From contig CP119308.1 of NCBI GenBank assembly GCA_029203165.1, positions 806,001 to 870,000 on the forward strand: a stretch of DNA of 64,000 nt, given 5' to 3'. Numbering within the stretch: position 1 is the stretch's first letter; each line of letters starts with the position of its first letter. The stretch is from Candidatus Microbacterium colombiense. GTDB lineage: Bacteria > Actinomycetota > Actinomycetes > Actinomycetales > Microbacteriaceae. The position numbers were made by a program, and so were the translations under genes. The notes below the pieces were generated by a model. It was not told the origin of the DNA, made no database searches, and saw nothing but the letters and a program-made list of their open reading frames with translations. Positions 31,070-38,947 of the stretch are shown here, one piece after another.

Positions 31070-31083
31070 GATTCGTGTATCTT
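31055..31083 (+). promoter_or_regulatory. Candidate promoter of the MFS-GH3 operon
   Basis: TTACCA (31055-31060), 17-bp spacer, TATCTT (31078-31083). The -35 and part of the spacer are the second operator copy, so bound TetR would block RNA polymerase. Confidence 0.45.
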
Positions 31084-31133
31084 CATCTCAGCGCCACCAT
31101 CGGAGCTCGGCGCCCCTCCCGAAAGGACCCCCC

Positions 31134-32432
31134 ATGACAGAGTTGTCATCGGCCGCCAATGCGGCCGCGGTCGGCACGACCGGCTTCAAGGCGCCGGGAA
31201 CGACGCCGCCTCGCACGCCCCGCGGCTACACCCCCGGCCTCGCCGCCGTGAACTTCGGTGTCTACCTCGCCCTCCTCACCCCGGTGATGGTGTCGATGGC
31301 GTTCAAGATCCAGCACATCGATCCCGACAACACGACGGGAAGTCTCGGCCTCGTGATGGGTGTCGGTGCGGCATTCGCCCTGATCGCGAACCCGCTGGTC
31401 GGCCGTCTCTCCGACCGCACGACCTCCCGCTGGGGCATGCGCCGCCCGTGGATCCTCGGCGGCGCGCTCGTGGGGCTCGGAGGCTTCGCCATCATCGGCG
31501 TCGCGAGCTCGGTGTGGATGGTGCTGCTCGCCTGGTGCCTCGTGCAGGCGTCGATGAACGCGGTGCTCGCCGCAGCCAACGCGACTCTGCCCGATCAGGT
31601 CCCCGTGAACAGTCGCGGCAAGGTGTCGGGCATCGTCGGCATCACCACGCCGATCGGCATCCTGGCCGGCAGCTTCATCGTGAACTTCCTGCCGGGCGAC
31701 TTCGAGCGCTTCGTCGTTCCCGGTGTGATCGCGCTGATCCTGGTCGTGGTCTTCGTGCTCACCCTGAAGGATCGCCGCCTCACGGAGAAGCCCGCCGAGC
31801 GGTTCACGGCCAAGACCTTCTTCGGGTCGTTCGTGTTCAACCCCCGCAAGCACCCCGACTTCGGCTGGACCTGGCTCACGAAGTTCTTCGTGATGTTCGG
31901 CTACGCGGGTATCGCGACCTTCCTGCCGCTGTACCTCGTGACCAAGTTCTCCCTCGACGAGCAGGGCGCGATCAGCACGATCCTCCTCGCGAACCTGGCG
32001 TCGATGGCCGCGATGGCGATCTCCGCACCCCTCGGCGGCATCCTCTCCGACCGGATCGGCAAGCGCCGTCCGTTCGTCGCGATCGCCGGTGTGATCATGG
32101 TCGTCGGCCTGGTCATCCTCGCCCTCGCCCCCGACATCACGACCGTGATCATCGCGCAGACGATCATCGGGCTCGGAGCCGGTTCGTTCCTCTCCGTCGA
32201 TCTCGCGCTCGCCACCGAGGTACTCCCCAACCCGGAGGACACGGCGAAGGATCTCGGCGTGCTCAACATCGCCAATGCGCTGCCGCAGTCGATCGCCCCC
32301 GTGATCGCCCCCGGCATCATCGCCCTCGGCGCGGCCACCCCGCTCGGCGGCTACACCACGTGGTATCTGTTCGGCGCGCTGGTCGCGTTGGCCGGCGCCG
32401 TGCTCGTCTACCGCATCAAGGGAGTCAAATGA
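31134..32432 (+). CDS. MFS transporter, likely glycoside importer
   Basis: A 432-residue, 12-helix major facilitator protein. The loop between helices 2 and 3 has the family motif LVGRLSDRTTSRWGMRRP, repeated in the second half as LGGILSDRIGKRRP. The Arg/Arg-Pro form of this loop resembles glycoside/sugar MFS carriers. GAAAGGA lies 6-7 nt before the ATG. Its stop overlaps the start of the GH3 glycosidase gene (ATGA), so it probably imports the short glycoside that the enzyme cleaves in the cytoplasm. Repression by the divergent double TetR is likely. Confidence 0.85.
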   Translation: MTELSSAANAAAVGTTGFKAPGTTPPRTPRGYTPGLAAVNFGVYLALLTPVMVSMAFKIQHIDPDNTTGSLGLVMGVGAAFALIANPLVGRLSDRTTSRWGMRRPWILGGALVGLGGFAIIGVASSVWMVLLAWCLVQASMNAVLAAANATLPDQVPVNSRGKVSGIVGITTPIGILAGSFIVNFLPGDFERFVVPGVIALILVVVFVLTLKDRRLTEKPAERFTAKTFFGSFVFNPRKHPDFGWTWLTKFFVMFGYAGIATFLPLYLVTKFSLDEQGAISTILLANLASMAAMAISAPLGGILSDRIGKRRPFVAIAGVIMVVGLVILALAPDITTVIIAQTIIGLGAGSFLSVDLALATEVLPNPEDTAKDLGVLNIANALPQSIAPVIAPGIIALGAATPLGGYTTWYLFGALVALAGAVLVYRIKGVK

Positions 32433-34201
32433 CCATGACCGACGCCACCACGACCACCACGGCGACCCGTCCCTGGCTCGACGCCGACCTGCCGGTCGAC
32501 GAGCGCGTGCAGCTGCTGCTCGACGAGATGACGATCGAGGAGAAGGCAGGTCTCTTCTTCCACACCATGATCGCGATCGGCGACCTCGATGAGCCGAACC
32601 CGATCTTCAGTACCCCGAGCGCGCGCGACTTCCTCGAGAAGAAGCAGATGACGCACTTCAACCTGCTCGGCGCTGCGCCGACCGGGCGCGAGATCGCCGC
32701 CTGGCAGAACGCCGTGCAGCGGCTCGCGGCATCCACCCGTCTCGGCATCCCTGTGACCCTGTCGACCGACCCGCGGCACTCGTTCAGTGAGAACCCCGGT
32801 GCCTCGATCCTCGCGGGACCCTTCTCGCAGTGGCCCGAGACGCTGGGCCTCGCAGCGACGCGCGACCCGGAACTCGTGGAGCGCTTCGCCGACATCGCAC
32901 GCCAGGAGTACACGGCCGTCGGTCTGCGCGTCGCCCTGCATCCGCAGGTCGACTTGGCGACCGAGCCCCGCTGGGCGCGGCAGACCGCGACGTTCGGAGA
33001 GGATGCCGAGCTGTCCGGCGTGCTCGGAGCCGCCTACATCCGCGGGTTCCAGGGTGCGTCGTTCGGCCCGGGCTCGGTGTCGACCATGACGAAGCACTTT
33101 CCCGGTGGCGGTCCGCAGAAGGACGGTGAAGATCCGCACTTTCCGTACGGTCGCGAGCAGGTGTACCCCGGCGGGCAGTTCGAACTGCACCTCAAGCCCT
33201 TCGAGGATGCGCTCGCCGCCGGCACCCGTCAGATGATGCCGTACTACGGCATGCCGGTCGGGACCGAGTACGAAGAGGTCGGATTCGGCTTCAACAAGTC
33301 CGTGATCACGGGTCTGCTGCGCGAGCGCTACGGCTTCGACGGACTCGTGTGCACCGACTGGGGGCTGATCAACGACTCCGAGATCTTCGGGCAGCCCTTC
33401 CCAGCGCGAGCGTGGGGTGTGGAAGACCTCTCGCCCCGGGAGCGCATGAAGAAGGTGCTGGATGCCGGTGCCGACCAGTTCGGCGGCGAGGACTGCCCCG
33501 AGCTGCTGCTGGAGCTCGTCGCCGACGGCGAGGTCACCGAGGAGCGCATCGACGTGTCGGCCCGACGGCTCCTGCGCGAGAAGTTCGAGCTCGGCCTGTT
33601 CGACGATCCTTTCGTCGACGAGGATGCCGCCGACGAGGTCGTCGGCAACGCGGAGTTCCGTGACGCCGGGGAATCGGCTCAGCGTGCGTCGATCACCGTG
33701 CTCACGAACGCCGGAGCCCTGCCGTTCGCCCGCGGTCTGAAGCTGTACGTCGAAGGGCTCTCCGCAGAGGTGGCGGCGGACTACGGTCAGGTCGTCGCCA
33801 CACCGGCGGAGGCCGACCTCGCGATCATCCGACTGCAGGCGCCGTTCGAGGAGCGCGAGACGATGTTCGAGAACTTCTTCCACGCGGGGTCGCTCGACTT
33901 CGACACCGAGGTCGTCGATCACGTGCAGGCCGTCGCTGCCGTCGTGCCGACCGTCGTGGACGTGCTCGCCGACCGGCCGCCGATCCTGACCCCGCTCGTG
34001 GATGCCGCGGCGGCCGTGACGGTCAACTGGGGCGCGTCCGGCGCGGCGCTGCTCGACGTGCTCAGCGGAGCCTTCGCTGCGCACGGGAAGCTGCCGTTCG
34101 ACCTGCCGCGATCCATGGCGGCGGTCGAGGCATCCGCCCCCGATGTGCCGTTCGACACCGCCGACCCGCTGTTCCGCTTCGGCCACGGGCTGTCCCTCTA
34201 G
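32429..34201 (+). CDS. Glycoside hydrolase family 3 enzyme
   Basis: A 590-residue cytoplasmic (no signal peptide) GH3 enzyme. The TIM-barrel domain ends in GFDGLVCTDWG with D310 as the nucleophile; KHFPGGG and the substrate-site YYGMPVG are also present. The second, alpha/beta sandwich domain (about 410-590, SITVLTNAGALPF...) supplies the acid/base region; there is no C-terminal fibronectin domain. GH3 members remove beta-linked glucose or xylose from non-reducing ends. The start at ATG 32429 overlaps the transporter stop; a second ATG at 32435 has better ribosome-site spacing. Confidence 0.88.
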   Translation: MTMTDATTTTTATRPWLDADLPVDERVQLLLDEMTIEEKAGLFFHTMIAIGDLDEPNPIFSTPSARDFLEKKQMTHFNLLGAAPTGREIAAWQNAVQRLAASTRLGIPVTLSTDPRHSFSENPGASILAGPFSQWPETLGLAATRDPELVERFADIARQEYTAVGLRVALHPQVDLATEPRWARQTATFGEDAELSGVLGAAYIRGFQGASFGPGSVSTMTKHFPGGGPQKDGEDPHFPYGREQVYPGGQFELHLKPFEDALAAGTRQMMPYYGMPVGTEYEEVGFGFNKSVITGLLRERYGFDGLVCTDWGLINDSEIFGQPFPARAWGVEDLSPRERMKKVLDAGADQFGGEDCPELLLELVADGEVTEERIDVSARRLLREKFELGLFDDPFVDEDAADEVVGNAEFRDAGESAQRASITVLTNAGALPFARGLKLYVEGLSAEVAADYGQVVATPAEADLAIIRLQAPFEERETMFENFFHAGSLDFDTEVVDHVQAVAAVVPTVVDVLADRPPILTPLVDAAAAVTVNWGASGAALLDVLSGAFAAHGKLPFDLPRSMAAVEASAPDVPFDTADPLFRFGHGLSL

Positions 34202-34214
34202 AGCACAGCTGTTC

Positions 34215-34282
34215 GCCAGGCGACGGGCGTCCTGTGGCCTGGCGACGGGGCATCCTGTCGCCTGGCGACGGGGCATCCTGTC
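34215..34282. repeat. 23-bp tandem repeat gcctggcgacggggcatcctgtc
   Basis: Two identical units (34237-34259, 34260-34282) preceded by a degenerate one (34215-34236), right after the GH3 stop. A further partial copy (catcctgtcgcctgacgac) lies near 34421. The 354-bp gap 34202-34555 holds only these repeats and the hairpins that follow; I see no gene in it. The unit is written here in two parts: gcctggcgacgg and ggcatcctgtc. Confidence 0.75.
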
Positions 34283-34288
34283 GGGAGC

Positions 34289-34398
34289 GGTCGCATATGG
34301 TCGCTTCGCGCGGGCTGATGCGACAGTGTGCGACCACCCCTGCCCCAGAGCGGTCGCATATGGTCGCTTCGCGCGTGTTGAGGCGACCATATGCGACC
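34289..34398. repeat. Two REP-like hairpins built on GGTCGCATATGGTCGC
   Basis: Copy 1: ggtcgcatatggtcgc (34289-34304) against gcgacagtgtgcgacc (34320-34335), 13 of 16 pairing. Copy 2: the same left arm (34352-34367) against gcgaccatatgcgacc (34383-34398), a perfect 16-bp stem with loop ttcgcgcgtgttgag. The left arms plus following ttcgcgcg are identical. They resemble REP elements and may also terminate the GH3 mRNA. Confidence 0.8.
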
Positions 34399-34555
34399 TG
34401 TCCCGCACCAGCCCCAGCCCCATCCTGTCGCCTGACGACAATGCGGGACGGGGCACGGCCGGGACTGCGTTGGAGGATGCCGACAGGCGAGTTCGCCCTC
34501 GTTTGTCGCAGACCTACCATGAGAGCATCCCTACTTCTCCTCGAGAGGAATGCCC

Positions 34556-36622
34556 ATGGTCGACGCCGCCGTCCGTTCTTCGACGACACCCACCGAGTCG
34601 AACGACGCCACCCCCACCCCGCACCTCGATGTGGCCCAGGTCAACGAGCTGCTGATGGGCACCTGGGGCGAGACCCGCCGCCAGGCCCGCGAGATGATCA
34701 AGGACTCCGCGTTCTGGCGCAAGGACGAGCTCGGCAAGGACGAGCACCGCGAGCGCGTGCTGAGCCAGTTGCATCTGCTGGTCGAGAACAAGGCCGTGCA
34801 CCGCGCGTTCCCGAAGTGGCTCGGGGGCGAGGAGAACAACGGCGCCAACATCGCCGGCTTCGAGGAGCTGGTCGTCGCCGACCCGAGCCTGCAGATCAAG
34901 TCGGGCGTGCAGTGGGGGCTGTTCGGATCGGCGATCCTGCAGCTGGGCACGCGGGAACACCACGAGAAGTGGCTTCCCGGGGTGATGGACCTCTCGATCC
35001 CCGGCGCGTTCGCGATGACCGAGATCGGGCACGGCTCCGACGTGGCATCCGCGGGCACCACCGCGACCTACGATCCTGCGACCGAGGAGTTCGTCATCCA
35101 CACCCCGTTCCGCGGGGCGACGAAGGAGTACCTCGGCAACGCCGCCCTGCACGGCATCGCGGCGACCGTGTTCGCGCAGCTGATCACGAACGGCGTGAGC
35201 CACGGCGTGCACTGCTTCTACGTGCCGCTGCGCGGTGACGACGGCGTGGACCTGCCCGGCATCGGCCGCGAGGACGACGGACTCAAGGGTGGGCTGAACG
35301 GCATCGACAACGGGCGGCTCTCGTTCGATCACGTGCGCATCCCGCGCACCAACCTGCTCAACCGCTACGGCGACGTGGCCGCCGACGGCACCTACTCCAG
35401 CGCGATCGACAGCCCCGGCCGTCGCTTCTTCACGATGCTCGGCACGCTGGTGCAGGGGCGTGTGTCGCTCGACGGTGCGGCATCCTGGGCATCCGCCCTC
35501 GGACTCGACATCGCGATCACCTACGCCACCCAGCGCCGCCAGTTCGACGGGGTCGATGGTGAAGAGGTCGTGCTGCTCGACTACGGCAAGCACCAGCGCC
35601 GACTGTTCCCGCGACTCGCGACCACGTATGCGCAGATCTTCGCGCACGACGAGTTCCTGCAGAAGTTCGACGGCGTCTTCTCCGGGCGCATCGACACTCC
35701 GGCCGACCGGGAAGACCTCGAGACCTTGGCCGCAGCACTCAAGCCGCTGTCGACCTGGCACGCGCTCGACACGCTGCAGGAGGCGCGCGAGGCCTGCGGC
35801 GGCGCCGGCTTCATGTTCGAGAACCGACTCGTCGGGCTCCGTGCCGACCTCGACATCTACGTCACGTTCGAGGGCGACAACAACGTGCTGCTGCAGCTCG
35901 TCGGCAAGCGTCTGCTCACTGACTACGCGAGGCAGTTCACCGGGAAGGATGCCGCGTCGCTGGCGAAGTTCGCGGTCGGCATGACCGCGGGCAAGGTGTT
36001 CCACGGCGCGGGCCTTCGGCAGCTGGGGCAGGCCTTCGCCGACCTCGGTCAGGTGTCGCGCTCGGTCGAGAACGGTCTGCGCGAGGAGCAGCAGCACGAG
36101 CTGCTGGCCGGTCGGGTGCAGCAGATGGTGGCCGACATCGCCGGCCGACTGCGTCCCGGCGCCAAGGACAAGGCTCTGGGCGCCCGCCTGTTCAACGAGA
36201 ACCAGGCCGAGCTCATCGAGGCCGCCCGCGCGCACGGTGAACTGCTGCAGTGGGAGGCGTTCACCGACGCCGTCCGTGGCATGGACGAGAACGACACCAA
36301 GAAGGTGCTCACCTGGCTGCGCGACCTCTTCGGTCTGCAGCTGATCGAGAAGCACCTCGCCTGGCATCTGATCCACGGGCGCCTGTCGACCCAGCGCGCC
36401 GCCGCGGTGTCGAGCTACATCGACCGGCTGTGTGCGCGGCTGCGGCCGCACGCCCTCGACCTCGTGAAGTCGTTCGGTTACGAGCCCGAGCACGTGCGCG
36501 CCCCGATCGCCACGGGTGTGGAGCGCGAGCGTCAGGACGAGGCCCGTGCGTACTACGCCGATCTCGCGGCATCCGGCGAGGCGCCGATCCAGGAGAAGGC
36601 GCTGAAGAAGCAGAAGCGCTGA
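34556..36622 (+). CDS. Acyl-CoA oxidase / large acyl-CoA dehydrogenase-family enzyme
   Basis: A 688-residue flavoenzyme of the acyl-CoA oxidase type, about 300 residues longer than ordinary acyl-CoA dehydrogenases. Visible blocks: FAMTEIGHGSDVASAGTTATYD (FAD/substrate loop), GRVSLDGAASWASALGLDIAITYATQRRQF, and CGGAGFMFENRLVGLRADLDIYVTFEGDNNVLLQLVGKRLL, where the E of FEGDN matches the catalytic Glu of oxidases. The C-terminal oxidase domain follows (about 480-688). It oxidises acyl-CoA to enoyl-CoA with O2 (or another acceptor). ATG 34556 has GAGAGGA 6 nt upstream; ATG 34550 is too close to it. Single gene. Confidence 0.88.
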   Translation: MVDAAVRSSTTPTESNDATPTPHLDVAQVNELLMGTWGETRRQAREMIKDSAFWRKDELGKDEHRERVLSQLHLLVENKAVHRAFPKWLGGEENNGANIAGFEELVVADPSLQIKSGVQWGLFGSAILQLGTREHHEKWLPGVMDLSIPGAFAMTEIGHGSDVASAGTTATYDPATEEFVIHTPFRGATKEYLGNAALHGIAATVFAQLITNGVSHGVHCFYVPLRGDDGVDLPGIGREDDGLKGGLNGIDNGRLSFDHVRIPRTNLLNRYGDVAADGTYSSAIDSPGRRFFTMLGTLVQGRVSLDGAASWASALGLDIAITYATQRRQFDGVDGEEVVLLDYGKHQRRLFPRLATTYAQIFAHDEFLQKFDGVFSGRIDTPADREDLETLAAALKPLSTWHALDTLQEAREACGGAGFMFENRLVGLRADLDIYVTFEGDNNVLLQLVGKRLLTDYARQFTGKDAASLAKFAVGMTAGKVFHGAGLRQLGQAFADLGQVSRSVENGLREEQQHELLAGRVQQMVADIAGRLRPGAKDKALGARLFNENQAELIEAARAHGELLQWEAFTDAVRGMDENDTKKVLTWLRDLFGLQLIEKHLAWHLIHGRLSTQRAAAVSSYIDRLCARLRPHALDLVKSFGYEPEHVRAPIATGVERERQDEARAYYADLAASGEAPIQEKALKKQKR

Positions 36623-36630
36623 CCTCGGCC

Positions 36631-36716
36631 GTTCACAACTCCTCAGATCCGGGGCGGAATCACTCGATTCCGCCCCGGATCTGTCGTCTGCGGCCGGATT
36701 CTGAGGAGTTGTGAAC
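36631..36716. terminator. Nested hairpin, second GTTCACAACTCC element
   Basis: Outer arms gttcacaactcctcag (36631-36646) and ctgaggagttgtgaac (36701-36716) pair over 16 bp; inside, agatccggggcggaat (36645-36660) and attccgccccggatct (36667-36682) pair over 16 bp with a 6-nt loop. It follows the acyl-CoA oxidase stop by 9 bp and probably ends its mRNA. Outer arms match the element at 182-267. Confidence 0.75.
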
Positions 36717-36792
36717 CGAATCCGGGCGCACCCAGCGAACACTGCGCCGGCGCTCGGTAGTGTCGACCCGTCCCCCGAAGAAGGAGCATCGG

Positions 36793-37843
36793 ATGAGCAC
36801 CGTCCACGCCTACGCCGCACCCAGCGAAGCAGCACCCCTCGAGAAGACCGTGATCGAGCGCCGCGAACTCGGCCCGCACGACGTCCTGATCGACATCGCC
36901 TACGCCGGCATCTGCCACTCCGACATCCACACCGTGCGCGGCGACTGGGGTCCGCAGAGCTACCCGCTCGCGCCCGGACACGAGATCACGGGCACGGTCG
37001 CAGCGGTCGGCTCCGAGGTGTCGTCGTTCGCGCTCGGCGACCGGGTCGGCGTCGGCTGCATGGTCAACTCCTGCGGCGAGTGCCGCAACTGCACCCGCGG
37101 ACTCGAGCAGTTCTGCGTCGAGGGCGCCGTGTTCACCTACGGCGGCACCGACCGCGACGGCACCATCACCCAGGGCGGCTACTCCGAGCAGGTCGTCGTG
37201 ACCGAGGCCTTCGTGCTGCGGATCCCCGACGGCCTCGCGCTCGACGTCGCCGCACCGCTGCTGTGCGCGGGCATCACCACGTACTCGCCGCTGCGGCACT
37301 GGAACGTCGGACTCGGCACCCGTGTCGCCGTCGTCGGTCTCGGCGGGCTCGGGCACATGGGCGTGCAGATCGCGCACGCCCTCGGAGCCGAGGTCACGGT
37401 GCTGTCGCAGACGCTGAGCAAGCAGGGCGACGGTCTGCGTCTCGGCGCCGACCGCTACTTCGCCACGAGCGACCGTCAGACGTTCCGCGATCTCGCGGTC
37501 GTCGTTCGATCTGATCCTCAACACGGTCAGCGCCGTGCTCGACATGCGCTCGTACCTGAGCCTGCTCGACATCGACGGCACGATGGTCTGCGTCGGGGCG
37601 CCCGCCGAGCCGCTCGCCGTCGCGGGTCTCGTCGCTCATCGGCGGACCGCCGCTCGCTCGCCGGGTCGAACATCGGCGGCATCGCCGAGACCCAGGAGAT
37701 GCTCGACTTCTGCGCCGAGCACGGCATCGGCGCCCGAGATCGAGGTGATCCCCGCGTCGGAGATCAACGCCGCCTACGAGCGGGTGCTGGCGTCCGACGT
37801 GCGCTACCGCTTCGTGATCGACGCCGCGACCTTCCGCGACTGA
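36793..37843 (+). pseudogene. Zinc-dependent alcohol dehydrogenase broken by four +1 frameshifts
   Basis: The first 235 codons give a clean medium-chain dehydrogenase of the cinnamyl-alcohol/YahK type: GICHSDIH and GHE (catalytic zinc), CGECRNCTRGLEQFC (structural zinc) and VGLGGLGHMGVQIAHALGA (NADP). Homology then moves frame near 37,500, 37,631, 37,647 and 37,733, each time as if one base were inserted; the pieces DLILNTVSAV, MVCVGAPAEPL, RRSLAGSNIGGIAETQEMLDF and PEIEVIPASEINAAYERVL are all well preserved and end at 37843. Either a recent pseudogene or local sequence error. The start has AAGGAG upstream. A terminator follows. Confidence 0.85.
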
Positions 37844-37867
37844 GATCCACCTCTGAACACGGCGAAG

Positions 37868-37900
37868 GGCGGGGCGAGCCGTGATGGCTCACCCCGCCCG
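37868..37900. terminator. Bidirectional hairpin between adh and nucleoside hydrolase genes
   Basis: gggcggggcgagcc (37868-37881) pairs with ggctcaccccgccc (37887-37900) with one mismatch and a 5-nt loop, between convergent genes. Confidence 0.7.
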
Positions 37901-37918
37901 TCTCGTGTCGCGGGAGCG

Positions 37919-38896
37919 TCAGCCGACGAGCACCTCGGCACCGGTCATGCGCGCGAGCAGGTGCGGTGCGAGGGGTGCGTCGGTGGCGAGCACGACGCGC
38001 ACGGTGGCGCCGGGCTGGTCGACGGGTCCGCGACGCTGACCGCGCAGGTCGCAGATCACCTGGCCGCGGGCGGGACCCTGCGAGGTGTCGACGACGACCG
38101 CCACGGCGGGTGCGTTGGTCGCGGTGATGCCGCCGACCGCGATCGCGGCGGCCAACGGGTCGTGCAGTGCACTGCTGCGCTCGCCGTAGGTCGACACGTA
38201 GAAGTCGAAGTAGAAGTCCAGCATCTCCCCGACCGCCCGCGCGAGCGGCTCGTCGGAGGCGAGGAGGGCTGCCCGGTCGTCTTCATCGAAGACGTTCTCC
38301 ATCGTGACGTCGAGGGGCACGAGCACCACGGGCCACGACGCCGACAGCGTGGCGGATGCCGCTTCCGGATCGTTGCCGATGTTCGCCTCGGCCACGGGCG
38401 TGATGTTGCCCGGCACGAGCGCCGCGCCACCCATCGCGGTCACCTGCGCGATGCGCGAGGGCAGTGTCGGGTCGAGCGCGAGAGCCGTCGCGATGTTGGT
38501 CAACGGCCCGACCGTGATCACCTCGAGAGTCCCGGCGAACTCATGCGAGAGGCGGATGAGCATGTGCGCGGCATCCTCGTCTTCCGGCTGCCGATCAGCC
38601 GCGGGCACGGCGATGTCGCCGATGCCGTTGTCGCCGTGCACGTGGGGCGCCCCACCGTCGAACGGGTGCGAGAGGAAGTCGTGCGCACCGATCGCGACCG
38701 GCACCTCGGTGCGTCCGGCGAGCGCGAGCAGGCCGAGCGTGTTCACGGCGGCCTGGGCGGCGCTGGTGTTACCGCTGACCGTTCCGATGCCGACGAGGTC
38801 GATCTCGGGCGAGGCGAGCAGGTACGCCAGCGCGAGGGAGTCGTCGATGCCCGTGTCGCAGTCGAAGTAGACAGGGCGGATGGGGGTGTGGTTCAT
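37919..38896 (-). CDS. Inosine-uridine type nucleoside hydrolase
   Basis: A 325-residue IU-nucleoside hydrolase. The calcium-binding cluster DCDTGIDD lies at residues 12-19, with the ribose-binding NIGNDPEA and the VTVGPLTNIATAL-type block further on and LHDPLAAAI near the C-terminus supplying the last aspartate. It splits ribonucleosides into base and ribose. The ribokinase gene nearby would phosphorylate the ribose. GGAG precedes the ATG by 8 nt. It lies behind the MFS transporter gene on the same strand with a 51-bp gap that holds a hairpin. Confidence 0.9.
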   Translation of the reverse strand: MNHTPIRPVYFDCDTGIDDSLALAYLLASPEIDLVGIGTVSGNTSAAQAAVNTLGLLALAGRTEVPVAIGAHDFLSHPFDGGAPHVHGDNGIGDIAVPAADRQPEDEDAAHMLIRLSHEFAGTLEVITVGPLTNIATALALDPTLPSRIAQVTAMGGAALVPGNITPVAEANIGNDPEAASATLSASWPVVLVPLDVTMENVFDEDDRAALLASDEPLARAVGEMLDFYFDFYVSTYGERSSALHDPLAAAIAVGGITATNAPAVAVVVDTSQGPARGQVICDLRGQRRGPVDQPGATVRVVLATDAPLAPHLLARMTGAEVLVG

Positions 38897-38916
38897 GGCG
38901 TGCTCCAGTGGTCGGA

Positions 38917-38940
38917 GGGCGGCCGCGGGTGCGGCCGCCC
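38917..38940 (-). other. GC-rich hairpin between MFS and nucleoside hydrolase genes
   Basis: gggcggccgc (38917-38926) and gcggccgccc (38931-38940) form a perfect 10-bp stem with a 4-nt loop. There is no T-run. It may lower expression of the hydrolase relative to the transporter or stabilise the upstream mRNA. Confidence 0.5.
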
Positions 38941-38947
38941 GGAGGTG

